In this document: one piece after another, positions 35,243 to 49,900 of the stretch
How positions within the stretch are numbered: the first letter of the stretch is position 1
How the letters are laid out: the number at the start of each line of letters is the position of its first letter
Assembly (NCBI GenBank): GCA_026874595.1
Contig: CM049307.1
Location: 4,425,579 to 4,489,578, forward strand
Length of the DNA: 64,000 nucleotides
Origin: Sipunculus nudus
Taxonomy: Eukaryota > Annelida > Sipuncula > Golfingiida > Sipunculidae
Reading direction: 5' to 3'
Translations under genes and position numbers: made by a program
Notes under the pieces: model-generated
Seen by the model: only the letters and a program-made list of their open reading frames with translations
Databases searched by the model: none
What the model was told of the DNA's origin: nothing

Positions 35243-35350
35243 TACACTAAAACCAAAACTGTGAAATCTGAAGATTTTCTCTTACATTCCATGCTTGATT
35301 ATTTGACAGACTGGTCATCTGAACACACACCTTGTGTTCTGACTAAAATG
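35243..35350 (+). CDS. Candidate orphan exon, unknown gene
   Basis: An open 108-base (36-codon) stretch flanked by a strong acceptor (TTACTAAT branch-like site, then TTCTTCTCCTATCTTTAG) and a strong donor ATG|GTAAGA. The peptide contains SEDFLLHSMLDYLTDWSSEH. I do not recognise it and found no partner exons; it lies opposite the TAB1 3' UTR. It could be a lone decayed exon or chance. Confidence 0.3.
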
Positions 35351-35578
35351 GTAAGAAAAAGATTACAGTATATCTACAAATACATTTTCATAATCTTGTA
35401 TAAATATGCACTGTTATCTCACAATCAGACAAACAGGGTCTCTTGTAATGACACTGTGCTGGACTTAAGCCCAATAAAAGAACTATTTACCATTACAACT
35501 GTGATGTCATAATGGTTACAATGGTGACATATCGATTCCTCACATTTGCTACAGACCAATAAATTATTTCAGCACAAC

Positions 35579-36566
35579 TTATTCTGTACTAGAGGCTGCA
35601 GCAGGCTGACACTGGTTAGTCAGGGTGACTTGCTGATCGGTAACATCACAGTTTAACACTTGTGATGTCAGCTGAGCCACCTCGTCATCAGTCATCTCTC
35701 CGCTAGCACCATCTACATCTTCTGTTACCATGGATTTTACGGTCTGCCCATGAGTGTCAGGCCCTGCAGCTTGGTATCCACTACCATCTTTCTCATTCTC
35801 TTCAGGAATAGCCTCATATGGTGGCCTCAATTCACAGTCACTTTGAAATTTCTCTTTTTGTGTATCAGACATTTCATCTATAGCTTTAAAGTACTCACTA
35901 AAATCTACATAAGGTTCAATTTTCCCATCAGCATCTAATTCAATGGAGTTGGCCACATTGGACCTTCGAGAGAATTGTATTTCTCCACTACTGCTCAGAG
36001 TAGAATCATTGCTGCATGTGCTGGTGAATGTTGAGCTAGCACCATAAGTCCACGTTGTTGTATTGTTTGTCCGGCATTCGTCAGACACTGTGGTTTCTGT
36101 GTCAATAAATAAAGGCTGTGTTACAGAAGCCGGTATCACCACTGAAAGTGGTCCATTATTACCTGGCTGATAAAATGGGCTTGACCCCGGATTTACTCTC
36201 ACACCTGATGTGGGGCTGTTGATTGCATTCGGGAGTGGGTAGTTAAAATTACGCACCATCAGTGTTATATCTTCTCTAACTTGACACAAGTCCTTGCGAT
36301 GATCAGAAGCAGTCATGTATGTGTCATGGTGTTTGCGCACCACCCTGTCCACTACAGCCTGTGCAACACCATTCAGGGTGGTCTGTACGGCAAATTCTGA
36401 TGCCACCCAAGAAGCAATGTCAGAATTGATGTGTTCTGTACCCGTGGCTGCTTCCAGTGACTTGTACAGGCCATCAGACATCAGGATAAGAAAGCTGCAG
36501 GACTCATCTAGCTGCATCCCTCCAGATATTTCTGGTTCTGGTATCACTGGCTTAGATGTGGCTGTG
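35579..36566 (-). CDS. TAB1: TAB1 terminal exon with TAK1-binding motif
   Basis: 328 codons then TAA. Starts STATSKPVIPEPEISGG, contains LILMSDGLYKSLE and REDITLMVRNFNYPL (end of the PP2C fold), a Ser/Thr-rich linker, and EPYVDFSEYF, which matches the vertebrate TAK1-binding helix. A polar tail of about 100 residues extends past it. Acceptor ATATTACAG. Confidence 0.95.
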
Positions 36567-39500
36567 CTGTAATATATAAGTATTATAATCTTTTATAAAG
36601 ATGAAAAATAAATTTGTAAATGATTAGAATATTTTAAATACATTTACATCTATTTCTAACAAACAGTTATCATTAATTTTTCTAGGACATTAAAATATGT
36701 AAATAAGGAATTTCATTTGAGTATCCTTTCAAAGATGCATGTTTCACCTTCTCTGCACTAAAATTGAAAAAAAAAGACAAAATCTTGCAAAACAAAGGCA
36801 AGAGATAAATTGATAGTACATTTATATTATGTCAACTTTCTTGAAGACAAAGTCAGATGCTCAAAACAGAAGTGTTGTAAATTATTTAAATTATAATAAC
36901 AATCTGTAAACTTTTTCATGCACTGAACTTTTAAAAAGCAATCTGAAAATAAAGGGTTACACCTATCTAAATGTATATCAGGGATAAATTTCACTGTCAG
37001 GAAGTTTAGAGAGGGAGTTTGTATTGAACAAGATAGATAAGGTCAAGCCTACATTAAGCATGGACATCAATTATACATTTGCTTGTTAAATAATGTAATG
37101 ACCTGTATACTGTTCAGTCTTATGCCTTGGTACATGGCAGTGACAATATAAAGACTTTCATTAAATACAGGGGAGCTGGCATCTAATGGGTGGCAAACAG
37201 TAAAGAGTAGCAAATGGCTATGGATGGCAAGTCACCTGACATGCCAGGATACTGGGAGCTAACCAAGCTTGTTTTACCGTTTTCCCCCGTGGATAATCCA
37301 CTACCGTTGATAATCCGCACCCCTATTTAGAGCAACAATTTCTGAGGAAAAACACATAACCCTGTGTATAATACGCAGCCTATTTTTGGCCAAAATCTTG
37401 AATGCTGCAACTTGTATTTGCCGTAGTAATCGAATATGCACTGGCTCTATGGAGGTAAACTGTGCCAGTAAGACCGACAAGTCTCTTAGAAGAAGATCGT
37501 TACACTTAAAATAGCAAAAAGGTTATTCTCCTTTAGCTGTCAAATGTAAAAAAAGGTGCTGTTAAGTGTTCAATACTGACACGTACCTGTTTTAAGTAAG
37601 ATATAATATACTGAACAACCACCTGTAAAATGCGAGCAAATTACGACCATTTTATATCAGTCCCTTTCGAAACTCCGTTATATTATCAATTTATAAATGC
37701 TGTGAAATAGACCACCTGGCTATTACAGATTACGAGTTTTTTTCTGACCAAAGTGATATATTACTATTAAAATGACCTGCCTAATACGGGCCATCGTGTT
37801 TATCCAGCGCTGACCCCGTTGATTGCCCATGGGTTAAGTCGCGGTCACCTGTATGTACTCGCTGTTTGTTCTATTGTTGTGCGAATGTACCAACTACCGA
37901 ACCCTGGCTGGTGCCTGGTATTCTAGGCACCTGGGGCAGACCCTGGACTTCCCCTGACCACGTGACAGACTCACACGACCTGCTAATCCACGTAAGTGGA
38001 GGTGGCCTGATTTTAATCTTTGATCTTTGTCCCCGTGGTTTGTCTTTCATCTATACAGTGCAATACGCTACTTGAAAGATTTTCTTTCAAGAGTGCATGA
38101 CCTATGATGTTCTTTATATATATAGTTTAATATAAAAAAATCTCCCAACCTTTGTTATCAAGTTTTAACACCCTGGCCGTGATAACATTACTTTGTACAA
38201 CTGATCAATCTGACCATGACGATGTACAAAATAAGGTAATTAATTAACTAAAAGAACCACTAGGCAATTATTCCTCCCTTGGCTCAATTTGTTTAGGAAG
38301 TATTTAAGTGTATTATGGATCATTTCCTAAGAGAATTAATGACCCGGTATAACAACCCCAGTGCTGGTGCGCACAGCGCCATCTACCAACTGACAATAAC
38401 ATTAAATGAAGTTGGCCAAACCATGCAGAGTCATGCATATTTCAGTTCACAAATCATCAATGTTCTTCGGCTGTAAGCCACATTAAAGGTATATTTTAAG
38501 TTTGTGAACTTATGACAGTAAATAAAACCTATTATTATGTTTTTTATGCCTAATTTGATAAAGTTCAGTGAGTATACACTTAGTTTGCATAAAATCCTTT
38601 ATTATTACTCGCCGTCGGCCCACAATACAATGTCCAATGTGATGGGAAAATTGGTTTGGAATTATGCGTCCATGTATAATACGCACCAATGTTCTTTATA
38701 TCAATTTCATGGAGAAAAAGTGCGGATTATCCACGGGGAGAAACGGTACTTTACGTTAACAGAACAATGTATTGTGATGAATTATTTAAAATCAAATCCT
38801 GAAGACTAATTTAAAATAAATATTTTGGGAGAATAAATGATATTCTTAATAAATAATTATTAACTGAGAAGATATTTACTGACATAGAAATACCTTTACC
38901 TCAAGATCAAAATGATTCTGTTAGGCAGAATAAATAGATTTGAACAGCAATAGTGTTACAGTTAGAATACCTGAGGCCTTCCATCTCTTTGTAGGAACAT
39001 TTCAAGTTATAATCTCCAAGAGTCCTGGTGTACTCGTGGCTACCAAGTTTCCCTGAAGGACAAAGCATTTGGACATCTACACCACAGTCCATGAGACGAT
39101 GAAGTTCATCTTGATTGGTCAGCACGTGGTCAACGGTCAGCTGTGACACTCGAAGTACCCCCTCAGGGTCCTTCTTACACAGCAATGCTCGACAACTACC
39201 TGTAACAATAAGACCAAAACAAGTGACCTATGGCTCATGGTGTTCAGCTGTTCTTGGCCACTGGGGGATTGATTATTCCATACAGATCATAATTGGCCAA
39301 ACAGATAGAACAAGGAACCCATGGGTCACATCGCTCAGGTGAATTTTGGAAAAAAATATTAGCAACTGCAAAATATTTTTATTTCTTTGGGTTTTCATGT
39401 ATATTAGCATTTGAAAAGCTAAGAGAAAATGGCCCTGCTAAAATGAAACTCTGTAAATTATAGAATAATGGGCATAAGCTAAAGCATATGCACTGTGTAA

Positions 39501-42500
39501 TAAATGAAACCTGTGGCCTAAAACCATTTAATAATGCACCAAGGGAAAAAAATGGGCCTACCATGTTATATAAAAGTTACATTTCATAAAAAAAATAATA
39601 TAAGAAGGTAATTAAGTTTTCAAAAGTTAAATAAATGGCCATATGAGTAAAAACTAGATGTGGTCGGACAATGGTCCTCAGAGGGCCCTGCGTTTCTGCT
39701 AGTGCTGGACTAGTTTACATATGGGTTAAAAATTAAGTTAATTTTGAAAAATATCACAAACAGAAACAGGTTTTTATCAATATGCATGAGAGAAAAAATC
39801 ATACTGAATTAAAGAAGATATGTCTGAAATAATGTGTGCAATAGAAAATCACCGAATGTAGTCTGTTAGCCATATTTGATTTTGAGCAAGTCTGTAATTC
39901 AATAGGTCTGGAGCCCTCATAGGGACCAATGATCCCTGTAAATTTGGAAAAGCTGAAGTATGCTGTTGTTTAGTTATCATGCATGAAAGATAATCAGCAA
40001 TTGGACAGTGGCAGCCATATTGAAATTCCAACAGGTCTGTAATTCAAAAAGTCTGGAGCTCTTACAGGTACCAATCATCCCTGTGAATTTGGGAAAGCTG
40101 CAGGAGGTTGTTGTTGAGTTATCGCACATGAAAGAAAATCAGCAATTGGGCTGTGGCGGCAAAATTGGAATTCCGACAGGTCTGTAATTCAATAAGTTTG
40201 GAGCCCTTATAGGTACTAATCATCCCTGTGAATTAGGGAAAGCTGCAGTATGTTGTTCTTTAGTTATTGCATGCAAAAGAAAAATCAGGGATTGGGCTGT
40301 GGCGGCCATATTTGAATTCAGACAAGTTTTATTTTCAAATTTCAGATTTTAATAGATTAAATCCCTATGTTTACATGCTGTGAAAATTAAATACACAGTC
40401 CTTACAGGAAAAAAATTTGCCGTGGACAAAGTTAGGCAAAATTTAAGGCACTGATTTTATATTTATGCTAATAACTTTAAAATATTGCAAAATTCGGATC
40501 TAATTTTCAGTATACAATTGGATCTTGAATAAATGAAGTTATGTCCCTGAAAAAAAAGTCTCTAGCATGTTAAAAGAGTAAATATATTTCCTGATTTTTT
40601 TAACAAGGTGCATTATGTTTGGGCCCATAACTTCAACAAATTACGTAATACTGACCTAATTTTTGGTATGTACATAGGAAATGTATGGAAAAATATGAAT
40701 ATTAACTATGATCAAATTCAGATCAGTGGTTTTGATATTAGGCAGTCTTGAACTGTAACAATTGGTTTTTAATGGAAAATGGAGGTTTTTCCTTGATATC
40801 ACAAAGGAATGAAGTCTTAGTGACCCAATTTTCAGTATGGTAGGAGATTTTGGGGACATCTAAATATATGCAAAAGTTTGGATTCATAGGTCCAACTGTT
40901 TCAAAACGTGCCCTGTTAACGGACGGACAGACGGACGGCAACTGACAAAGGACCACGACTATAGCTCAGATGACTTATAGTCAGCTGAGCTAAATATACA
41001 GTTAACAATACAAAACATATATTATATATACTTGTGGTGAAAGTGTGTGGGGGGGGGGGGGAGGGGTGAAGAGGGAAAGTCACATGAAAACATTTCGTTT
41101 GAACATTCACAATTCCAATTGCTCCTTAAGTTATCCATAATTTGTTTCATATATGATCAGATTAGACCCATAGATTTGTTTAATTATATCTTAATTCCTT
41201 TAAATTAAAAAAATAATTTATCTATAATATCTATACAAAATGGTCTCTTCTGGATTACTCCTTGAACTACATTTTCCGAAAAATATTGTGTGCATTGGAT
41301 CAATGCTGCTTTACATATATACAAATAAAGTTAACAATAACAAACACATGTACCAATTCATGTACATAAGAACAAACATATAGGTCTGCAACAGATCATT
41401 CTTTTAATTCAATATACATTTGATTGCTTTTAGTGATCACTTCACAATTGACACCTGCCAGTATTGATATGGTGGTGTCTGGCAGGCCACATGCTGAGCA
41501 CCCCAAACTGAGCCAGTCCTCCTGATCCTGATTTCATGCACCTGCCAGCAGAACACCTGTGGATTCTCACATCACACAGGATGTGTACTTACTATTTACT
41601 AGCTGTATACCCAGCAAGGAAATGATAGTATAGACATATGACATGCACATATTTAAACAGAGCTTAATACCAGAATAATAGACAGTATCTTGTTAACATT
41701 AAGTTTAAAACATACTATATGAGGTTTATCAGTGATAAAGTAGTGGATGTATACCCCAACAAGTCTCTTAATTTATTTGAAATGGAGATCCTTAGCCAAT
41801 TATATTTATCTGATAAACCTTGATCCTTGGCTTTATTTAGCATTTTTTATCTGTGTTTCTTTTTCTGTGATCACCTATTGGCATGATCTCCAGTATCAGT
41901 TGAAAGATAATTGTTTGGCTTGTACATTTTTAAGTGTACTCAGGTTTCCCCACTTTTCCAGTTTTCCATTTTCTTTTTTACACCCGCACAATTATTTTCC
42001 CAATTTTGACCATATCTGCCTTTAGTTTCACCTTTATCTGTCATATGTCCTTATCAGCTATATTACTGAAACGTGTTATCATCTGTTATCAGTTTCTATT
42101 TGTTATTTGCTTATTTTTTAAATAATTTGTATAATGTATGATGTTCAAAACAAAAAAAGGGATTTAAATCCAGATTGTGTTAGCAGAAGAATATTTCAGA
42201 CATGATAAATGAATAAAAAATAACATGATAAACTACCTTCCTGTAAATATTAAAATATTAAAGTCAGAGGGCCTAAAAAGTACAGTACAACAGAAATTCA
42301 TAGTACAGTTTTTACCTTTAAAGGGAGTTAAAAGAAATAATATAAAATTAATATGAGTTGTTAAATATAATTTTTATGAAGCAAGCAATATTCTTTACCT
42401 TCTTACAGGTGGGACATGTTACGGGTGGGACAAAAAGATGTTTTTTTTTATCTGCTGTATAATAAATGCAACGGGCAGGCATAAAAATTAGGTAAAAACA

Positions 42501-45500
42501 GTTCAGGTTAGTGCTTTTCTGCAAAGATTAAATTTTTGTCTTCTCCCTAATTTCACAGTGTTATTCCACTGTTACAGGTGGGACAGTTATGATTACAAAT
42601 ATCTATCTTTTCAGATGAAACACTTTATTCTTATTTATTCAAGTTATATGTACCCCAGACTCATATGAAAAACTAGTTATTTCTTGGCACCGCAGGTGCC
42701 ACAGTATCCCTAGACAATTAATCCCCCCCGCCTTCAAGAATAGGCCCCCATCTTCCGCAGCATATACTGACACTTGGCAAGCGACTATGGTTTCTTCCAT
42801 TTATTGATTCAAATAAAAAGCTGGGAACAAATCCATTTTCAAATGAGCATACACTATATCTGATAAGTATATATTGTAATGTGTAATACACGAATATGTG
42901 GTATTAAACTATTTAATAATAATACACCTGAACATTTCCCTATTTGGCCCATCTGGAATATGAATGTTATAATGTAACTGATATTTTATTAGTATTTTAA
43001 AATATATTATTTAAGCACATAAACTTGGGGGAGGGGAGGGAGGCAGGTTATTAATTAACATTCCAGTGCACCAACTTTTGAACATTCTTAAATAAGATTT
43101 TGTGACCAACTAAAACATATCAGACTATAGCAGTTTGTGAATATGAGATCTATACTTTTACCATGATCATTAGTTGGCTTTTTGATAAGCTGTTGACAGT
43201 TCAGCAGTTTACACTATCCAATTTAATCCAATGTTTTAAATATATACAAACATAATGTTCCCATCACACAGGTGGAAGGACCTGATTGGAGGGGGGGGGA
43301 GGGGAGGATGAGAGTTGTTCCTCTGTATATTTTTTCTATATTTGCCAGTAATAAATTTTATGCAGTTGCCAGAAGAATATTGTCCCAAACAAACACTCAG
43401 TGGCAGGGAGTGAGGAAAGTAACAACACCTTTGCATAAACATACATGATACAAAATTTAATCCAAAAGTGCTTACTGGTAAAAAAAGTTTTATTCATAAT
43501 TATTTAATATTTCAAGATTCTAAATTGCATCAACATTTATAGTTAATCTGCTCAGGCAACGTCACATTATATACACATATGTATTTATATTTTGTTAAAA
43601 TATATTTTTGAAATTTGCAAAATAATAAATATCGGAAATAACACTAGATTCAGGAAAAGTTGTATACATTGGATCAGAAACAGCAATGCAATTAAAGAAT
43701 GCAATATATCTGGTTGGGCGGGGAGGGGAGGGGGGGGGGGGGGTGGGGGGTGAGAGACATTTGTGACAGCAGTGTTGCATCACTAATAAGTTCATCCAGG
43801 CAAAGCTGTAGGGACCAGACATGGCTGGCCTGTAGGTTCAAAATGTAAATACATTAGAGCCTCGAAAAACTTCAATAACTAGAATAATATTTAAGCTTTT
43901 ACTTTCAAATTTAAGAATTTAACAGATTAAATCTATATACATATTTATATATATACCGACTGTGAAAAGTAAATCAAATGTTCTTACAAGAAAGAACATG
44001 CCATGGTCAAACTTGGGAAAATTTAAGGTACCAAATTTATATTTTTGCTAATATTTAAACAAATTTAACAGATTTTGATCTAATTTTTGGTATACAATTA
44101 AATTTTGATTAACTAAAATTTTATTACTGAAAAAAAGTCTCTAGGTTTAACATTTTTGGTCTTAATTGACCAAATATCTTCCCTGATTTTTTTACAAAGT
44201 CCATTATGTTTGGGCCCATATTTTTTTTAAAATTATATAATACAGACTAAACTTCTGGCATATTCATAGGAATTATAAAGAGGAATATTTATGGTTAATA
44301 TGAAGAAAACCAGATGAGTGGTTTTGATATTAGGCAGTACTGAAGTGTGAAAATAGATTAAAATAGATTTCTAATAAAAAATTGAGGTTTTTTCCTAAAT
44401 ATCTCGAAGGAACGAGGTCCTATAGACCAAATTTTCGGCATGGTAAGAGATTTTGGGGACATCTAACTGTATGCCGAATTTCAGATTCGTAGGTCCAATG
44501 GTGTCGAAAAGTGCCAGTATTACGGACGTATATCCGGACGGATGACGGACAATGGACCACGACTATAGCTCAGATGACTTATAATCAGCTGAGCTAAAAA
44601 CCTTTGCAATACTAAGTGTTGCTATTAGTTCATTCAAGCAGAAAACAAAACATCCCGGCAAATGGGCTTACAATCTTCTCTTCACCTGTGTTATACATTG
44701 TTTTGGTTCTGTGTGTGAGTCAATATGTGTCTGTTTACCATGACAAGAATGCATGACCAGAGGTCAATCAGGCAACAACTCCTAAACAAGGAGAGGAAAC
44801 AGGAAATGAGATACAGAGAAGAAACACCAGTTTGAAGCTTGAAAATCTTGATTTATGAAGTTTGTCCACGAGGTGACATGCACCTTATGTTTATATTGTG
44901 CACCACTGATCATGCACAGTGCAAGCTTTTCCCCCTTCTGCACAAGAGTAAGCATGCATTATAAAACGAAATACTGGCAGATACCATAAAATATTACTGG
45001 TAAGGAGAAAACACTATATCTGATGTATATTTAACATACAATGCTTTGTGAATAGGTCCCTTGTAGTCTCTTGATTTGAAGATTAGTAATGTTACATGTC
45101 CTTTTTACTTACCCACATTTGCCACATACAGTCTGTTATTATAAATGAGGGCCACCACAGCCGTAGTGCCACCACTGATCTCAGCTTCGAGGGACTCGAG
45201 CTTCTTATACAAATCAGGGAACTGGTGGTATGCCTCATAGGCTGTCATTCCCTGCAGAAAACAAAATGTATGCATGTTTAGACTCAGTACATGGATATGT
45301 CTGTAATACACCTATTTTTCCATTATATCCAATCAGACAGGTAACAAGCCAAACATGTAACAATAAATTAGAAATATTGACGACTCTTTATAAAATGTTT
45401 TTTATTATACTCACTGCAGCAAGAAATAACAAGGGACCCATGGGTCACGGCGCTCAGCTGATCATGATTGGACTATAAATGTATCACCATTGTTATACTA

Positions 45501-46809
45501 TATTGAGTAGAAAAAGCTTATGAATATCATGGTCATGTTGGGCTTTTATAAAGGAATGTAATGTAATATGTGAGTAAATGATATATGAAATAATCTGACT
45601 GATGGATTAATATGGAGTAAAATATAGTGGTTTATTTTTTATTTATTTGGGAGGGGTCGAAAAAAACAATTTATTTGAGCAAATATGAATGCAATGACAG
45701 TATACTAAGCAGTGGTATAATGATGATAAGGCTATTTGTTGAAGGATCTATAGTGTATGGAAAACTGCAAGCTTTCAATTTGACAGATACAAGGTTATGA
45801 TTAACTATGCTGATGAGGGGATTTATGAATTTGTGACTGTATGACATGATATCTTGACAAGATCGGTCTTGACAAGGTACATTATTTTGATGACCCTCAC
45901 GTCTACATATTACACAATATTGACATAATTTCTGGCAAGTACATAGGTACCTATGGACAAATGGTCAACATTACTGAACCACCTAGAAGGTAAAAAATAT
46001 TAAAAATATGATGAAATGTAGATAAAGTTTGAGAGGAAGAGGTAATTTGGGCCATGGTTGGTTTATATGATTGAAGAAAATGTTGCAAATAATATTTGAG
46101 ATCTGACCATGCCTTTCCATTGGTTACATTTTTGATAAGCTGTTGACAGTTCAACAGTTTACACATTTGTCTGATGAGATCCAATTTATTTGGTAAACCT
46201 TTTTTATCAATTTTATGATATGTATACAGTTGCCATAACGTCCCCACTCCACAGGTGCAATGACTTGATTGGGGGGGGGGGGGGTGTTGTGTTATGATCA
46301 GAGTTACAACGCCTCTGTCTCTCTGCAGATATTTTCTTTAATTATTAAATTTAATGCTATAGCCAGAGAACTATTGTTCACAGTGCCAAGGAGCAAAGAT
46401 TCAGTGGGATGAAGAAGGGGATGGTGAGAGTTACAACACCCTTGCATATACATACAGGATATGAAATTTAATTCAACAGTGCTTTTTTTTTTTAAATAAG
46501 TTTATTCATGAACATTAAATATTCAAAACAGACAGAAAGATGGAGAAACAAAGCAAATCATTTTTTTCCCCATTCTACTGAGCCAATAAAAAAATTAACA
46601 ATATTTGCATTTATTCCTTTTTTTCATTACATAATTTTTATCCAGGTTTACGAATGTTACTATAAATTTACAGTATAACATACATGTGATTGTGAATATT
46701 TCAGTTGATTCACATTTCTAAATTGCATCAACATTTATAGCTAATGTATCTAGTTTATAGTACCTGTCAACAGAATGGGATGGAGGGAGGAAGGGAGGCA
46801 ATAAGGGTA

Positions 46810-46843
<34 letters not shown>

Positions 46844-46937
46844 AAAGCATAGGAGAGAGAGAGAGACAGAGAGAGAGAGAGAGATAGAAAGAGAGAGAGA
46901 TAGAAAGAGAGAGAGAGAGAAAGAGAGCTGGACTGCC

Positions 46938-46970
<33 letters not shown>

Positions 46971-49900
46971 GAGGCTCTCTGGTAATTACTGCCTGATCCA
47001 GCCTGACCCAGACTCTCACAGTGGCAGTAGGTCAGACCTGAAGGTGTTATGTAACTGCCCAGTACACTGCATTTATACTGGCCTGATGTAAACAATGAAG
47101 ACTTGGTACCTGGAAACTTGAATAAAATCTACAGTTTTTGATCAATTAGTTTCAAATTTCAGATTTTAACAGATGAAATGCTAATGTGTACATGCTGTGA
47201 AAATTAAATCCACAGCACTAACAGGAAAAATTTAAATATTTTTATTTATTTAAATGGTATCAGGAAAAAAGAAAAGTATTCTCAACTATGAAACTAATAC
47301 ATGTGTTAAAATTAATCCAAGGATCAAAACACCCAATATATTATACCAGGAGCAAACTGGAGTTGGGAATGTTTAATTTTATGAACTGAAATAAAGGATC
47401 AGCAATATAAATTTTGATTATTTAGCCAGTATCATGTAACAACTGATACAACCATGAGTTATAAGTCAAACAAATTAAAATCTTTAATGAGCACTCTGAT
47501 GAACATCCACACTTTCATAGCAATACATCACTTTGTGGACACAATTAAATGTGCACTTTAATCATTGTAACCCTGGTGGTACAATACAAAATCTAAAATT
47601 TAGCATAGCCAAAAATAAAATAAAATACAGAAAATTATAACATTCATCTAGTTTATGCACCAGCTGGGGGGGGGGGGGGGGGGGGGGCTGGGAGTGCAGG
47701 GCAGAGGGGAAGCCTGCTAGTTGTGGCCAAGCTAAGCCAAGGCAAGCTGCCTGGGGTGGGTTACACAATGCAAGTGAAGACTGTATTACTAGGTGGGCCA
47801 GATGTAAACAACACTTGACATGGTGTATAAAAACTTGAATAAAAGCTACTCTTTTCAAAAAATCCTTTGAAATTTCAGATTTCAAAAGATTAAATCCTTA
47901 TGTATATGTGCTGTGAAAATTAAATCAACAGTGCTTACAGGGAAAAAACGTGCCATTGCCAAAGTTGGACAAAATTTAAGGTACTGATTTTTTATTTATG
48001 CTAATAACTTGAAAAATTTGCAAATTCAGATCTAATTTTGGGTAAACAATTGAATCTTGATTAAATAAAGTTATATTCCTGAAAAAAAGTCTCCAGCCTC
48101 AGCAATTCTCATGTTAAGTGAGCAAATATATTTCCTGATTTTTAAGAAACTGCATTATATTTGGGCCCATAACTTCAAAATAATACCCAATACTAACCTA
48201 ATTTTTGGTATGTGCACAGAAAATGTATGGAAAAATATGAATACTAAATATGATTAAAAACAGATCAGTGGTTTTGATATTAGGTAGCTTTGAAGTGTAA
48301 CAATGGCTTTTTTATGGAAAACGGAGGTTTTTCCTTAATATCTCAAAGGAACGAAGTCCTAATGACCCAATCTTTGGTATGGTAGGAGATTTTGGGGACA
48401 TCTATTGGTATGCAGAATTTTGGATTCGTAGGTCCAATGGTTTTAAAACGTGCCCTGTTAACGGATGGACGGCGGGACGGACGGACGATGAACAAAGGAC
48501 CACGACTATAGCTCAGATAACTTATAGTCAGCTGAGCTAAAAACACTTGCTTGAAATAATACAATCCCATATAATAAACTTTTATCTCATTGATAATACC
48601 ATCATAAATTACATTTACTATTCCCTATCATGGTCTTATTTGCCATTAGTTACAAAATTTCCATATATTAGTTGTGTATTTTTTTATTTAATAAATGTAT
48701 GGACAGGCTGAGTATTTTATACAGAAACAGTTGGATGAGTTACATATTATTTACCCAAGGTTCTGTTTGTTAACATCAGGATACATTTACTCACTTTGAA
48801 CAACATATAAATTCAGGTTGTATCAGTATCTGACCTATACAAACATTGTAAGAGCTGTCACATTTTTTCCATTTTCAATTATTTTCAAACAATTTAAAGT
48901 ACAAATATGAAGTTTCAATGTTTTTTTCCATAACCTCTTTGACACATTCTTTCACTTGTCTGATCCTCCAATGTATAAGTATAGTTTACAAAAAAATATA
49001 GAGAGGGAATAGTGAAGCATGCCATGCTCCTTTTTGTCTGTCATTAGTGATATTCACTGCATTTTCAAAGAAATCTTCAAAATTATCTAAATTCAAGCAT
49101 TTTCAGGGCTTTGAAAGCACAGATTAAATTTCAGAGATTTTCAAGGATTTTTATGCACATCAGATCCCATCTTCTCCACCAACCTCTGGTAGGTGTAGCT
49201 GTAGTTTGGCCTTCTCTGTGAGGACATCATCAACAGAGTCAAAGTATCCCCTCTCTACGGAGATGAAGGCCTGAGGAAAACAGAAGTGAAGCTTTGTATT
49301 GTTATAAATATAATCTCTGTATGAGAATTCCTGTTATTATTAATTTATTTATGATTTATCCATTCAGATAAATCAATAGCATTAGTTCTAGCCCTGTTAT
49401 CTGAGGCATATAAAATAAGCATGGTGGTAAACTGTCTATGTGTTTGGCATGAAATTAACCATAACTTTCATGTTAAGACATTTAACAACAAATAAAGTGA
49501 ATGATTTCAAGACATTTAATGTACTGATTTTAAATAACTTAACAGTATCAGGATATTAAAGATTCAACTATACTTATGTTTATCAGCAACTCAAAGATAA
49601 TAAGTTATTCATCAGATGACCACATACAATTCGTCCTACAAAAAATGACATTTAAATTCACATACAGAATACATAACGCTACCTGATAGAAGTGATTACA
49701 ATTTCTCATACAAACAGGACTGAAGAGTTACCATCAGAGCCAGACATTCTGATGTCAAGAAATAAATAAAGTTTTGTCACCTGAGATATTTTATTAGTAT
49801 CAAATGATTTTCTGATCGGTTAATACATAAGTTTCTTCATATATCATGCTGGGTATTATAAGATAACATTCTTTCTCCAGTGGGCCCCAACAACCACCAT

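Noticed and set aside
41747-42025. Hydrophobic 92-residue frame as a membrane protein
   Set aside because: AT-rich intron sequence with no homologue recognised and no supporting splice sites; the hydrophobicity follows from T-rich DNA.
46718-47095. Serine/leucine-rich frame
   Set aside because: Translation of the GA microsatellite.
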